A DNA stretch of 64,000 nt from contig VCMS01000203.1 in NCBI GenBank assembly GCA_022539475.1, positions 16,761-80,760 of the forward strand, given 5' to 3'. Numbering within the stretch: position 1 is the stretch's first letter; every line of letters starts with the position of its first letter. Both the position numbers and the translations under genes were made by a program. The notes beneath the pieces were generated by a model that saw nothing but the letters and a program-made list of their open reading frames with translations, was not told the DNA's origin and ran no database searches. Shown here one piece after another: positions 10,515 to 20,090 of this stretch. Source of the stretch: Gracilaria domingensis. Lineage: Eukaryota > Rhodophyta > Florideophyceae > Gracilariales > Gracilariaceae.

Positions 10515-11357
10515 CTAGGGCTTCCTGCCACAGACATACCAACTCTCGATGATATCCGGAACCAATCCCTCGGCGTCCCTCCTCTCCTCAATCAACTGAA
10601 CCCATCGGTCCCTTATTCTCTTGTTCTCCTCTTGAGACAAAGTCCTGAGCTTACCCATCATCGCATTTCGACCCACCACAGCATCCCAAAAGCGCTCCAA
10701 TTTGGCGACATCAAGCGAGTAGCGAGTGACTATCATTTTGGTTTGCACGTCGACAAAGCCGGCATCGCTCATTAGTTTTCGGTTAGCTTGCTCGTCATGA
10801 GTAATGGCGTGAGGAAGTTGGAAAACATTCTTTGCGCGCTGGGGACCCAGCACCTGTTCAATGGCTCGTTCTAGTTCCACACCGTTGACATAGGAGTCAA
10901 GGGTAACAGCCTGATATGCAAAGAAACCTCCGTGGTTAACAACCCTATAAATCTCCCTTACAACGGCCGGAATATCAGTAAAATAAACTAAAGCCGAACA
11001 GCAATAAGCGCAAGCAAAGGTGCAATCATCAAACGGCAAGCTCTCAGCACGGCCTTGCACAAAGGTGCCTCGTGGACTGAGAATGCGTGCCTTCTGGAGC
11101 ATGGCCTCTGTGAGGTCAAGCCCTGTGACGCCTTCGCCTTGACGGCTTAGCTGCTCCGCCAAAAGACCGGTTCCGCAGGCGACATCCAGAAGTGGGTATT
11201 CAGGCGGGTACAGTTCGAGGAGGGTCTGAATGGTTTGGCGATGCTGTTCGCCGCTTAGACCGGAATTATACTCCGGCGCCCTCTTGGTGAAGTCATACTG
11301 AATGGCACGAATGTACTCGTCTTCCGTGAACGTTTCATCGAAGCTTATATTGGCCAT
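10515..11357 (-). CDS. Class I SAM-dependent methyltransferase (Methyltransf_11 type)
   Basis: 280 residues from the ATG at 11357. Motif I, LLDVACGTGLLAEQL, lies at about 56-70, followed by the acidic end of strand 2 in GLDLTEAML and by the post-motif RAESLPFDDCTF. These place it in the UbiE/Methyltransf_11 group, which methylates small molecules using S-adenosylmethionine; the substrate is not evident. The frame stays open for 134 more codons to an ATG at 11759, but that part lies in the GC-rich divergent promoter and reads like low-complexity non-coding DNA, so I chose 11357. A short targeting peptide from an intermediate start is possible. It is transcribed away from the kinase-phosphatase gene. 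Confidence 0.82.
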   Translation of the reverse strand: MANISFDETFTEDEYIRAIQYDFTKRAPEYNSGLSGEQHRQTIQTLLELYPPEYPLLDVACGTGLLAEQLSRQGEGVTGLDLTEAMLQKARILSPRGTFVQGRAESLPFDDCTFACAYCCSALVYFTDIPAVVREIYRVVNHGGFFAYQAVTLDSYVNGVELERAIEQVLGPQRAKNVFQLPHAITHDEQANRKLMSDAGFVDVQTKMIVTRYSLDVAKLERFWDAVVGRNAMMGKLRTLSQEENKRIRDRWVQLIEERRDAEGLVPDIIESWYVCGRKP

Positions 11358-11925
11358 GGTGGCAGCGGTGCTGAGAGCGCTCAAGCTCTCGAAGCTGCGC
11401 CAGATGGACGTGTAGAGCGGCGCGAGATTAAATAGATTCAGAAGTACCCACGGACGCCACGTCGACCATCGGTGCCTCGCCACAACGACAAGCAGCGGAC
11501 GAGCGTTGTAAGCCGCGGGCACCTGGAACGCGCCGATTGGGGCGCGCGCAAATCTTGTGCAGCATCGCGCGCACAGGCGAACGTTGGGCGCGCACGCCAG
11601 CCAATCAGCGGCGCTGGCGAAAATTCCCAGATAACAGTCAACGTACACCGCAAGCGCGCCGCCTTCCGCCGCCTTGACAGTGCATCGCGGCGCATTTCTG
11701 TCATCCCATGTTTCACCGCGCCACGCTGCCGCCTTGTTCCTGCCCCCCCCGCCGTTCACGCTGACCTCTAACTTACCGTAACCTCACTTCTAACTTGCTA
11801 GTCTAACTTTGCTTCATATAAACTCCCCATTCTTCCCCCCACCTTTTTGCCTGCATTAGCTCGCTCTCTGAGCTCGACTTCGCCCCTCTCCGCGCTGTGA
11901 CGTCTTACGACTTCTTGGAGGCACC
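11358..11925. promoter_or_regulatory. Divergent promoter between methyltransferase and kinase-PP2C genes
   Basis: A 568-bp GC- and CpG-rich stretch with runs of CGCGC. It contains ATTGG at 11536-11540 and CCAATCAG at 11601-11608, both CCAAT-box forms. On the kinase side there are three copies of TCTAACTT (11767, 11789, 11802), a TATAAA at 11817-11822 and a pyrimidine-rich stretch before the ATG at 11926. The layout suggests a TATA-driven promoter for the kinase gene, with shared CCAAT elements upstream. Activity is inferred. Confidence 0.5.
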
Positions 11926-13863
11926 ATGGGTTCCACAGGCGATATGATATGGCGTGAACTTAGCCCGCAATTCTTCTCCAATCTCCAGCTCAAGGCCGAA
12001 GGTGCCGGAGCCTCCGTATACCGCGGTCTGCTTCCCTCTGTGAACCCCTCAGAAAAGCCATGCACTGTCGCGCTGCGAAAGCCCAGAATCACTTCAATGT
12101 CAGCCCTCACTCGCTTCGAGTCAGAGCTCCGTCTGCGCTCCAGGATATCCCACCCTAACCTACTCCCTCTTCTGGGAGCCTGCACCTCCCCTCCTAACTA
12201 CTGTACCGTGTCTCCATGGATGGATGGCGGAACCATGTTTGATGTCCTGCATGCCAAGTCGGTTAAGATGTCCTTTGAGCGCCTTATTCAGCTAACTCTG
12301 CAGTTTGCCAAGGCTATGGCACACATGCACCAACTCAATCTTGTACACCGTGATTTGAAAACCGCCAACATTCTTCTTGACGGCAAGTGGGAGAATCTTA
12401 TGGTTGCAGATCTTGACCTTGCCATCGATGTCAACGAACTTCTTTCGGCAGCCTCTCGCAACGGTGGCCGCGCACTTCACAGAGGTCCTTCTAATGGCAG
12501 ACTGTCACACATGGTTGGAACTTTGGTTTACATGGCTCCTGAGGTACTGCAAGGTAAACCGCATTCGTTTGCGGCTGATGTCTACGCTTTCGCTATCACT
12601 GTCAACGAGATGGCAGCTTGCGCTGTTCCATACGTTGACAGAAAAATGCCCGTGCCCGAGCTGCACACTGTTTTGGAGACACGTTTCAACGAGGTCAAGC
12701 TGCGTGGCGCGATAGTCAAGAACCATTTGAGACCCGTTCTTGCACACGGTGTTCCCCATGAATTCAGCAATCTTGTACAACAATGTTGGCATCCTGATCC
12801 GCAACAACGCCCTAATTTCGTTCAGATTGTTTCTGTTCTGGAGTCCTTACTTGCGAAGGGTTCAAACTATCTCTCTCAGTTTTCTGGCTCCACTTTCGAC
12901 ACCGATGAACATCTTGCCGCCACTTCTAAGAATCTGAAGATCGATGATAGTAATATTGTTTTGCAGGAAATCAGGGCAAGTGCTGCCAAGCCCCGGAAGC
13001 CCATTTGGGAATTGTGCGACCGAAAGCAACAAAACTCTGGCTATGGCCGCATGGAGATAGATGCCAAGTTGTTGGAGGTTACTGCAGCCTTGTCATCCAC
13101 CTGTGGAGAACGAGGTCCAGATCGTATGGAAGACCGAAGTATCGTGGAACCAAATCTGGGAAACCTTCCCAACACTCACTTGTTCGCCGTCTTTGACGGT
13201 CATGGTGGTCAAAATTGTTCCGATTTTGTCGCAAGAAACTTCCCGGGAGCTCTGTTCCGAGCTTGGTCTAACGAAGAGGCTACGCCAGAATCAGCTCTTG
13301 TCCACGCATTCGAAGACGTTGATTATGCATTTTTGAGGGACTCGCCTGCCGAAGAAACTAGTGGCTGTACCGGACTTGCAGCCCTTATTATTGATTCTAA
13401 TCTTTATGTCGCCAATGCTGGTGATTGCCGATGTATCCTAAGCCGAAAAGACGGTACTGTACTTGCGTTGAGCAAGGATCATGTGGCCACTGACCCTGCA
13501 GAACAAGCCAGGGTGGTTGCAAGGGGCGGCTTTGTCTCAGCAACTGGTCGGGTCATGGGATGCCTTATGGTGTCGAGATCATTGGGAGACCGAGCGTTTA
13601 AAAAGTACATTTCCGCTACACCAGATATTGTCAAGCAGCGACTGACTGCTGACGACGATTTCATTATTATGGCTAGCGACGGTCTCTGGGATGTGGTACC
13701 TGTTGACGAGGCGGCAGCACTTGTTCGATCTACGGTCCGCGTTCCCGACCTTGCTGCGAAGAGACTTGCCCTGAAAGCCGTTGAATTAGGTTCGGACGAT
13801 AACATATCCGTTATCGTTGCGTTTTTCGGCGGCAACGTTAGTTTCAGTTATTTTGGGAGCTAG
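11926..13863 (+). CDS. Protein kinase-PP2C phosphatase fusion
   Basis: 645 residues. A kinase-like domain (about 20-310) is followed by a PP2C phosphatase domain (about 385-635). Kinase: the VAIK position reads VALRK (R51 where Lys is expected, K52 next), the catalytic loop HRDLKTAN is intact (D143), DFG is replaced by DLD (162-164), and the APE motif reads MAPE (203-206). PP2C: RMEDR (E402, D403), FDGHGG (D424, G425), SDGLWD (D585) and DDNIS (D625) keep all metal ligands, so phosphatase activity is expected. Plants have a comparable kinase plus PP2C protein. The kinase part may be a weak kinase or a pseudokinase that regulates the phosphatase. A TATA box lies about 110 bp upstream. Confidence 0.92.
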   Translation: MGSTGDMIWRELSPQFFSNLQLKAEGAGASVYRGLLPSVNPSEKPCTVALRKPRITSMSALTRFESELRLRSRISHPNLLPLLGACTSPPNYCTVSPWMDGGTMFDVLHAKSVKMSFERLIQLTLQFAKAMAHMHQLNLVHRDLKTANILLDGKWENLMVADLDLAIDVNELLSAASRNGGRALHRGPSNGRLSHMVGTLVYMAPEVLQGKPHSFAADVYAFAITVNEMAACAVPYVDRKMPVPELHTVLETRFNEVKLRGAIVKNHLRPVLAHGVPHEFSNLVQQCWHPDPQQRPNFVQIVSVLESLLAKGSNYLSQFSGSTFDTDEHLAATSKNLKIDDSNIVLQEIRASAAKPRKPIWELCDRKQQNSGYGRMEIDAKLLEVTAALSSTCGERGPDRMEDRSIVEPNLGNLPNTHLFAVFDGHGGQNCSDFVARNFPGALFRAWSNEEATPESALVHAFEDVDYAFLRDSPAEETSGCTGLAALIIDSNLYVANAGDCRCILSRKDGTVLALSKDHVATDPAEQARVVARGGFVSATGRVMGCLMVSRSLGDRAFKKYISATPDIVKQRLTADDDFIIMASDGLWDVVPVDEAAALVRSTVRVPDLAAKRLALKAVELGSDDNISVIVAFFGGNVSFSYFGS

Positions 13864-14106
13864 ATGAGAGCTAGAACACGAATGTAATTCTAACTTGCAA
13901 CTATACACACACTTCATCTGCTTCTGTGGAATGTTTTCGAGTCCGTCCAAGGTTAAAGCATATACAACAAACACAAATATAAACATGGCTCCTCAGGGCC
14001 GTTTTGCGATCTCACGACTCATGAGTCACGAGTGAGACGAAGCTCACCTGCAGTTCTGAATTGAGAGGAAAGAATGAGAGCTCCTTTTTGCAACATTTCG
14101 AACGGT

Positions 14107-16248
14107 TTACCTATGCCCCGATGGCCAGGCAGGAGTCATCAATCTAGCGCGTCCAGGCTGCCCTGAGCTTCCTCGATTATTGCTACCGCTAAATCCTGCT
14201 GGAAGGCTTGGGGTGTTGCCTTTCGTAGGACCAAAGCCGGGAAGGTTAACCATTCGTGAAGATCCACCTCGCCTTCCAGATACGTTTTCTTCGCCTGTGA
14301 CGCATCTGCTGCATCTCGGTTCATTGGGTTTATCTGCATAGAGCCAGAAGGTTTGAGTTAGCGGTAGTCTACATATTGTACAAGTCAAGCAGTCTTTGTG
14401 CCATGTCTTATCCATTGCTGTGATGACCGTATCCATGATCGGCTTCGAGCAACGGGCGCATCGAGAAGCGATGTGATTCGCATAGCATTGATTACAAAAT
14501 GGGATCCCGTTTCGCTCTCGAAACTGACTTGGACCGATTGACATCGGCCGTTTGCACATACCGCAGCAGAAGCATTGGGGATGGAATTCTTTTCCCATTG
14601 CTTTCGTGACTGCGCCTGCTATCGGTAGCCCACATGCAGCACATTTCGGTCCTTGGATATTGGGAGTTCCTGCAGGAACAGAAGATGATTCTTCATGCTT
14701 CACCTCAGATTTGTTCTTAATTTTGTCATCCTTCTTTCCCTCTACTGCGGGGGACACCTCACTTACAGGTCCGTTAACGGTAGATGATGGACCTGGCTCA
14801 CTGTGAGCTCGAGCGGCGGGAGCCTTCGCTTGCTTCCCCTTCTGCTTCTTCCTGTTCTTCTTCGCAGCCTTCCTGTTTGCTTTGTTCCTTGGTAGCGTTG
14901 AAGATGCAATAGTTGCAGCAGCTGCCTTCGAAGCCACCGCACCAGTCTTGCTCCCAGCGGGGCCTGATTTTCTTGCAGCAGACGACGTACCCTTTGTGTC
15001 CTGCTTGCTTTTATTCGAAACTGAGGGCTTGGTGGCCTTCTTCGGCTGAGCTGAAAGACCTCCAAGTGCTGCAGCATGATCAAACCCAGTCGGCGGGGTT
15101 CCAGATTTAGCTCCTTGTGCCTTTTTAGCGCCGCCTTTAGCCATTGCGATTTTAGCGGATATCTCAGCTCTCAACATATCGCGTGTTGCTTCTTCAGCAC
15201 AATTATAGAGTGGCGGAACTGGTACGCGTGCAAGCGCGACATTGTATGACTGTTGCACATATTCAATGGTGAATGTCTCCCAAGATCCCTTATGGTTGCG
15301 CATTTCCAGTCCCCCTCGCGGACCAGCCATAAGCCATTGAATGGAATCTAATCCTTGTCGACGAGCGCCAATATTCACCTGCCCTAGCGAACCTGAAGCG
15401 CTTAAAAAGAGTGTTGATTTCTCAGTGATCAATCTTGCACATGGAAAGTTTGTATCTGATTTACCGATCGTGAGATAGCGGTCGCAATTCACTTCCTTAA
15501 GATATAAACACAACGAAGTGGGATCCGTTCTGTCTGAGGAGCTTCTGCTGGCAACAAATATCAAGTCGTGATCACGACTGGAATTGACTTCGCTCCGCGC
15601 TCCTGTTTGAAGCACCGAGATTTCTTCTTTTTGGGTAACATCTCGATGCAGAATTCGTGCATGAACAGATCGAAGTCTGAAACGAACACCGAGCAACAAC
15701 AAGACTTGTGAAATGGCTTCCGGAACCTGAAGAAACGATGGCGCAAACGGAAGAGGTGAGCCGGTTAATCCTTTACTTATGGAGCCTGGTATGATTTCCA
15801 AGTGAAACAACTCCCACTTCGTACAACGGTTACGCGACTGCACCTTCTGATCTCGTTTGACGCCATGCAAACTGAGATATTTTCGCGGCTTTGCGACAGA
15901 AAAAAGAGAGAACAGCATACGACGAGGACTGGAAGCATCGTTTAACTGGATCTTGAGAAGTTGTGGGGGCTCAGCGAGCGTGGGAACCTCTCCAATTGTT
16001 AAAAACTTCTTCGTGCCCTCTTCCGCATGTTGCGACATTACCACCGCTTGAATTGGCTTGAGAACAGAGGTGTTGTCTCCAGACACGAAATGCAGAGCGG
16101 CTGCATTTTCACGCGAATCAGTTCGGAAAAGCGTGCCATCGTTCTGCGCGACAAAAATGTCGGCAGTTTCGGAACGAAGGCGAGCCGCAAACCCAAGACG
16201 CAAGAGCGCGTTGAACTGAAAAACGTTGGGGTGCTCAAACAGCGCCAT
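14107..16248 (-). CDS. Two-LIM-domain protein with beta-trefoil-like N-terminus
   Basis: 713 residues. About 1-335 hold repeated strand motifs of the fascin/ricin-like type (KFLTIGE, KYLSLHG, RYLTIGKSD, MRNHKG); I read these as beta-trefoil repeats, which is an inference. A linker of about 200 residues is rich in Ala, Lys, Ser and Gly. Two tandem LIM zinc fingers follow at about 534-590 (CAACGLPI ... HPQCFCCGMC ... CNQCY) and 594-650 (CARCSKPI ... HKDCLTCTIC ... CSRC). A Gly/Ser/Pro-rich tail ends the protein. LIM domains bind proteins, often in actin assemblies; a trefoil plus LIM pair would fit actin bundling, but partner and location are not shown by the sequence. Confidence 0.85.
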   Translation of the reverse strand: MALFEHPNVFQFNALLRLGFAARLRSETADIFVAQNDGTLFRTDSRENAAALHFVSGDNTSVLKPIQAVVMSQHAEEGTKKFLTIGEVPTLAEPPQLLKIQLNDASSPRRMLFSLFSVAKPRKYLSLHGVKRDQKVQSRNRCTKWELFHLEIIPGSISKGLTGSPLPFAPSFLQVPEAISQVLLLLGVRFRLRSVHARILHRDVTQKEEISVLQTGARSEVNSSRDHDLIFVASRSSSDRTDPTSLCLYLKEVNCDRYLTIGKSDTNFPCARLITEKSTLFLSASGSLGQVNIGARRQGLDSIQWLMAGPRGGLEMRNHKGSWETFTIEYVQQSYNVALARVPVPPLYNCAEEATRDMLRAEISAKIAMAKGGAKKAQGAKSGTPPTGFDHAAALGGLSAQPKKATKPSVSNKSKQDTKGTSSAARKSGPAGSKTGAVASKAAAATIASSTLPRNKANRKAAKKNRKKQKGKQAKAPAARAHSEPGPSSTVNGPVSEVSPAVEGKKDDKIKNKSEVKHEESSSVPAGTPNIQGPKCAACGLPIAGAVTKAMGKEFHPQCFCCGMCKRPMSIGPSQFRERNGIPFCNQCYANHIASRCARCSKPIMDTVITAMDKTWHKDCLTCTICRLPLTQTFWLYADKPNEPRCSRCVTGEENVSGRRGGSSRMVNLPGFGPTKGNTPSLPAGFSGSNNRGSSGQPGRARLMTPAWPSGHR

Positions 16249-16423
16249 AGGTGGTCAAGACTGTAAATCTCGATGGATGATATCAAGCTGATGAAGGCCA
16301 GCTTCGTTCTCGACAAGAGTGGACTGAAGCGGGAATTCGGTAGGGCTGCGTGGAGGGCACGAGGCAGCTCCTGTAGCCCAGGGGGTGAATGTGGGAGGTG
16401 GGTCTGTCAGTAAAGCGATGGCG

Positions 16424-16989
16424 TTATGAAATGGGTGACACTCCAAGCGAGGCAACTTCTCTCCTTGGTGACCAGAAGCTCTTGATCACGACGTCATCTC
16501 GCTGAGACGTGGATACCCAGCCAAAGCTTGACACGCAGCACAACAGAGCAACAAACGGTATACCGTAAGATATCCTTAGATTCGGCACAGTATGAGGCTT
16601 TCCCACTAGAAACAATCCTGATTTTGGAAAACACATTATTCGGGCTTTGGAATCCAAACTTTGGACTTGGCGAGTGCCAAACTCTCTATGGACTTGCCCA
16701 TACAACCACTACTGTCGTGGATCAAATCCTGGGCACTTTTACAGTTCCACTTTTTCTGCAGTCTCTTCGTACGTACAGCGTCTTTCTGAGCAGACTTCCG
16801 AACGAAGATGCCTTGATATGGCGCGACATATTCAGGTACCCGATTACATTTTGTGGACTGTTCCCATCTGAGCTTCTGTTGCGTCTTGTCAGGAGGCCAC
16901 GCTGCGTGTCTAGCAAACCACCAAGAAGCAGATGTGCAACAGTAAGAGTTGCATACTTGCAGTGAGCAATGCTTCCTCAATATCGCCAA
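16424..16989 (-). CDS. Possible spliced small membrane protein
   Basis: Two minus-strand frames can be joined by a GT-AG intron at 16742-16606 (137 bp; donor GTAAAAG, acceptor TTTCTAG). Exon 16989-16743 (247 nt) plus exon 16605-16424 (182 nt) gives 143 codons in phase, or 142 residues. The second exon encodes one hydrophobic helix (YGIPFVALLCCVSSFGWV) followed by a charged tail, a layout seen in small mitochondrial assembly factors such as COX16, though I cannot claim that family. The ATG at 16989 overlaps the divergent sugar porter start by 21 bp. If that porter starts at its second Met (17014) the overlap disappears. Weak support. Confidence 0.35.
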
Positions 16990-18270
16990 ACCTCACCTAG
17001 CAAGCGTCGAACTATGACTTTATCAGCACGATTATGGGGCATGTGCTTTTCTGCGAATCTAGGCGGCTTGCTTGTGGGCTTTCACTTAGCGGTGTTTTCG
17101 GGCGTGCTTGAGATGCCATCATTTGCTAACGAGATGCCGTTCACGCTAACGCCCTATACTAAGTCAATTATAACCTCTGCGCTAGTGATCGGCTTCATCG
17201 CTGGTGCCATTCCGGCGGGGCCTCTATGCGACAAATTTGGGCGTCGAAAAGCGCTTATGGTTACCGCCTTGCTCTACATCGTCTCCACCGTCACCATGGC
17301 CACTTCAAAAACTCTACGTCAGCTCATTATCTTTAGATTTGTCGCAGGTCTCGGTTATGCAGTGGCCAACGTTACCTGCACACTTTACACAGCAGAGATC
17401 GCACCGCCTGAAATGCGTGGGGTGTTAGTCAACTTGTACCAACTAATGATCACCGTCGGTATCTTCTCCGCACAGACTGTAAATGCATTCGTATGGGAAC
17501 ATTCCCATTGGAGCACACCTCTCTGGATCGCTGCGATTCCTGGTGTGATTATGCTATGTCTTGTTGCGCTTCTCGTGTCAGAGTCTCATGTGTGGGAGAG
17601 CAGTCCGTGTTCTGCCGAGCCTGGAGTACCCTTGTCGAGCGTTTTGAAGGATCCCTCAGGGCGGAAGAGACTAATTATAGGAAGCGGGTTGGCCATAGCA
17701 CAACAAATGACAGGCATCAATGCCGTCATCTTTTTCGGACCTGCTCTAGTGTCAGATGTCCTCAAACTTCAAACCTCCAGCGCTCCGTTTGTAGCAGCCG
17801 CCTGTGTGGGAGCAGCCAACTTTCTTGCTACAATTGCCTCGCTCGTAGTTGTTGAGAAGTATGGACGACGAGTGCTGCTCTTAGCGGCTGGCCCGCCCAT
17901 GATTTTCAGTCTGCTCATTCTCGGGGCAATGCAAAGTGAAATGATTCCCGTACACAAGGTTCTTGGCCTGGGGGCCTTGCTTTTGTTTGTTGTTTCATTT
18001 GCAATAACTTATGGCCCAGTACCGTTCTTAATCATTGCAGAAATCTTCCCCTTAGCCTATAAGGGGGTAGCGATGGGTTTTTGTAGCATGTTACTCGCGA
18101 CGTTTTCCCTGGGCATTGGCTCTGGGTTCTTGCCGGCACTGAAGATTGTTGGTGGATTTGTGTACCTAGGCTTTGCCGCATGTGTCGCCCTTAGCAGCTG
18201 GTTTGTCTACAGCAAAGTCCCAGAAACGAGGAATTTGACACTGAATGAAGTGGATCAGCTTTTATCATAA
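16969..18270 (+). CDS. Sugar porter family (MFS) transporter
   Basis: 433 residues with about 12 hydrophobic segments. Sugar-porter signatures are present: GPLCDKFGRRKAL between helices 2 and 3, QQMTGINAVIFFGPAL in helix 7, EKYGRRVLL after helix 8, VPFLIIAEIFPLAYKG near helix 10 and PETRNLT at the C-terminus. It should move a hexose or polyol across a membrane, likely with protons; substrate and membrane are unknown. The length is near the lower end for the family because both termini are short. The Met at 17014 is an alternative start that would leave helix 1 intact. Confidence 0.92.
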   Translation: MLPQYRQTSPSKRRTMTLSARLWGMCFSANLGGLLVGFHLAVFSGVLEMPSFANEMPFTLTPYTKSIITSALVIGFIAGAIPAGPLCDKFGRRKALMVTALLYIVSTVTMATSKTLRQLIIFRFVAGLGYAVANVTCTLYTAEIAPPEMRGVLVNLYQLMITVGIFSAQTVNAFVWEHSHWSTPLWIAAIPGVIMLCLVALLVSESHVWESSPCSAEPGVPLSSVLKDPSGRKRLIIGSGLAIAQQMTGINAVIFFGPALVSDVLKLQTSSAPFVAAACVGAANFLATIASLVVVEKYGRRVLLLAAGPPMIFSLLILGAMQSEMIPVHKVLGLGALLLFVVSFAITYGPVPFLIIAEIFPLAYKGVAMGFCSMLLATFSLGIGSGFLPALKIVGGFVYLGFAACVALSSWFVYSKVPETRNLTLNEVDQLLS

Positions 18271-19267
18271 TTGGAATATGCTGCTCTCCGTGGCTATCTG
18301 TGCTCAGAGCTCCTTGGACGGGGTGGTGAACAGAGTAACTTGTCGTCTTGATTCAATTCTATTCTTGAAGAATCCTTTCGAGACGTTCACTGTACTATTT
18401 TGTTCGTCCTATGACAGTTAGAAGTGTATCGTTGGAAAGATTTCTGGCTTAACGAACTCTTCTATTGAAATAAGCATTCTCTCAGAAGTAAGCCTTCATC
18501 TTTTCAGGCCTTTTCTTAATGATATCTGCAGAAACCAACTCATGTTTCTCGCAGAGGAGAGGCACGCATACGCTCAAGCTGTTGGGCCACTGGCTATATG
18601 ATCCAGAGTGCATATAGCCACAGTGCTGAAAGCAACTAGGGGTATCCTTACTTGCCCAGATGAGGGCCTCGAGCGCGTGCGCCCTTATTTTCTTCGTAAG
18701 CTTTAGTGTGCTTGAAAATGTTATTCGTGGACTAAACTGGAATAAACTGTACAGGAATCCTTATCTCCGCATTTTGATGTCGCCGAGACCTTCGCCCCTT
18801 TCACTAGATATCGACCATTGATCCTACTTTAGTGCACACGGAGCAATTAGTTTAAAGCGTATGGAAAATGTCCGCATCACGAAAAGTGAAGGTGATTAAC
18901 CGTGTACAAGAAAAGGAGTACGCAACCGGTTGGCTCTGCATTTGTCGGGAATGGGGTCGAGTTCACAAAAGTTGTAAGGTACAGTGATGTGTCACAGAGA
19001 AGAGCCAACATCAGAACAGTGAGACGAAGTATTTTGTTGCAAGATCCGGTTACACTCTGGTCGAGACTTCTTGGCCTCTGTGCAGAGATGCAACCTCATT
19101 TCAGGACACGAATGTCCTTGTTAAAACAAAAGAATTCAAGTCCACAGAAGAAGACGGCAAAGAATAAGCCTAACGTGCACAGCTCTTGGTACCGACGAGA
19201 AGGACCAGACAACGTTTTAAACATTGTTGTGTGTATTACGACGGGACTTTCCTCAGAACTATTTTCG
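18271..19267. other. Intergenic, with one hairpin
   Basis: No convincing gene; a plus-strand frame at 18902-19306 has no recognisable domain. A hairpin at 18591-18620 has 10-bp arms (TGGCTATATG and CATATAGCCA) around 10 bases. Confidence 0.5.
18591..18620. repeat. Hairpin downstream of the sugar porter gene
   Basis: Ten-base arms at 18591-18600 and 18611-18620 around a 10-base loop, 320 bp past the stop codon. Confidence 0.65.
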
Positions 19268-20090
19268 CTACGAAGGAATTTGTTTGGGATTCTTGTCCTC
19301 CTTTGAAGCCGAGATGCCCGTCGACCGAAGACTTTTTCTTTTGTTCAATAACGCTACTGATCGGAAGCGCTTCAAGTCTGCCAAAAGTGTGTTCTCCACA
19401 AATCTACCCACAAAGTCGTTATCGAAAATCCTTGCAACAGCACCTGGAAGGTCAAACTCCACCGCAAGAGTGAGTTTGCAATTATTCTTCTCCACACTAC
19501 GGAACAAAACTCGACCTCGATTTGTCAACCCCGTCTCACTCTTCCACGCAATAATCTCTCCCGGTTTCACCAGCGTATTCCCTACAATGGATCAAAGATA
19601 TTGGTAGCACAATCGTCAGCATTCTAGGTGCTAAAAGAACAGAGTTTGGTGTGAAATAGTAAACACTTACGAGCTTGCCAAGAGATGGTGATTCCTTGGG
19701 AGGCCAAGGTCCATCTAGATACGTCGCCGTCATTCTTGTCAACTTCAACACTCTTCAGCCATGGAGACCTATTCGTTCCAAGGATGATACAATCATTGCC
19801 TCCGGGCAACGTTAGAAGAGGCATTTCTTGTACGCAAGACGCAAAGAAATCATTTTGCAAGGAACCTACCATTGTGGCATAGCTTCTAGGTCTATGTAGT
19901 AGTCATAAGCTTCCGTCGGGGGCATTTCAACCAGAACCGTAGCAGAACGCTCAACCCATACGCATGTAGGCGTAGTCTTCGCTGGAGATTTCACCATTTT
20001 TGGCCGGATAGTGGTTTTACTTCCGCGAGCGAAAGAACACTGATTCCTGAGGTTTGCTGAGGTAAACGATGAAACGAATGTGCATGACAT
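19268..20090 (-). CDS. SRPBCC (polyketide cyclase/lipid transport-like) protein, three exons
   Basis: The gene is split by two introns. Exon 1 runs 20090-19870, exon 2 19768-19671, exon 3 19581-19268. Introns are 101 bp (donor GTAGGT, acceptor AATAG) and 89 bp (donor GTAAGTG, acceptor TTGTAG). The three exons sum to 633 nt, or 210 residues, in phase. The join gives a continuous START/SRPBCC sequence running EAMPQW-SPWLKSVEV, then ITISWQAR-NTLVKPGEIIAWKS, then GLTNRGRVLF. The family binds hydrophobic ligands in a deep pocket; chloroplast members exist in plants. The first 60 residues are Ser/Thr- and basic-rich and may be a plastid transit peptide. Ligand unknown. Confidence 0.8.

Noticed and set aside
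11358-11759. N-terminal extension of the methyltransferase
   Set aside because: Open frame, but in promoter-like DNA and with no family similarity before the Met at 11357.
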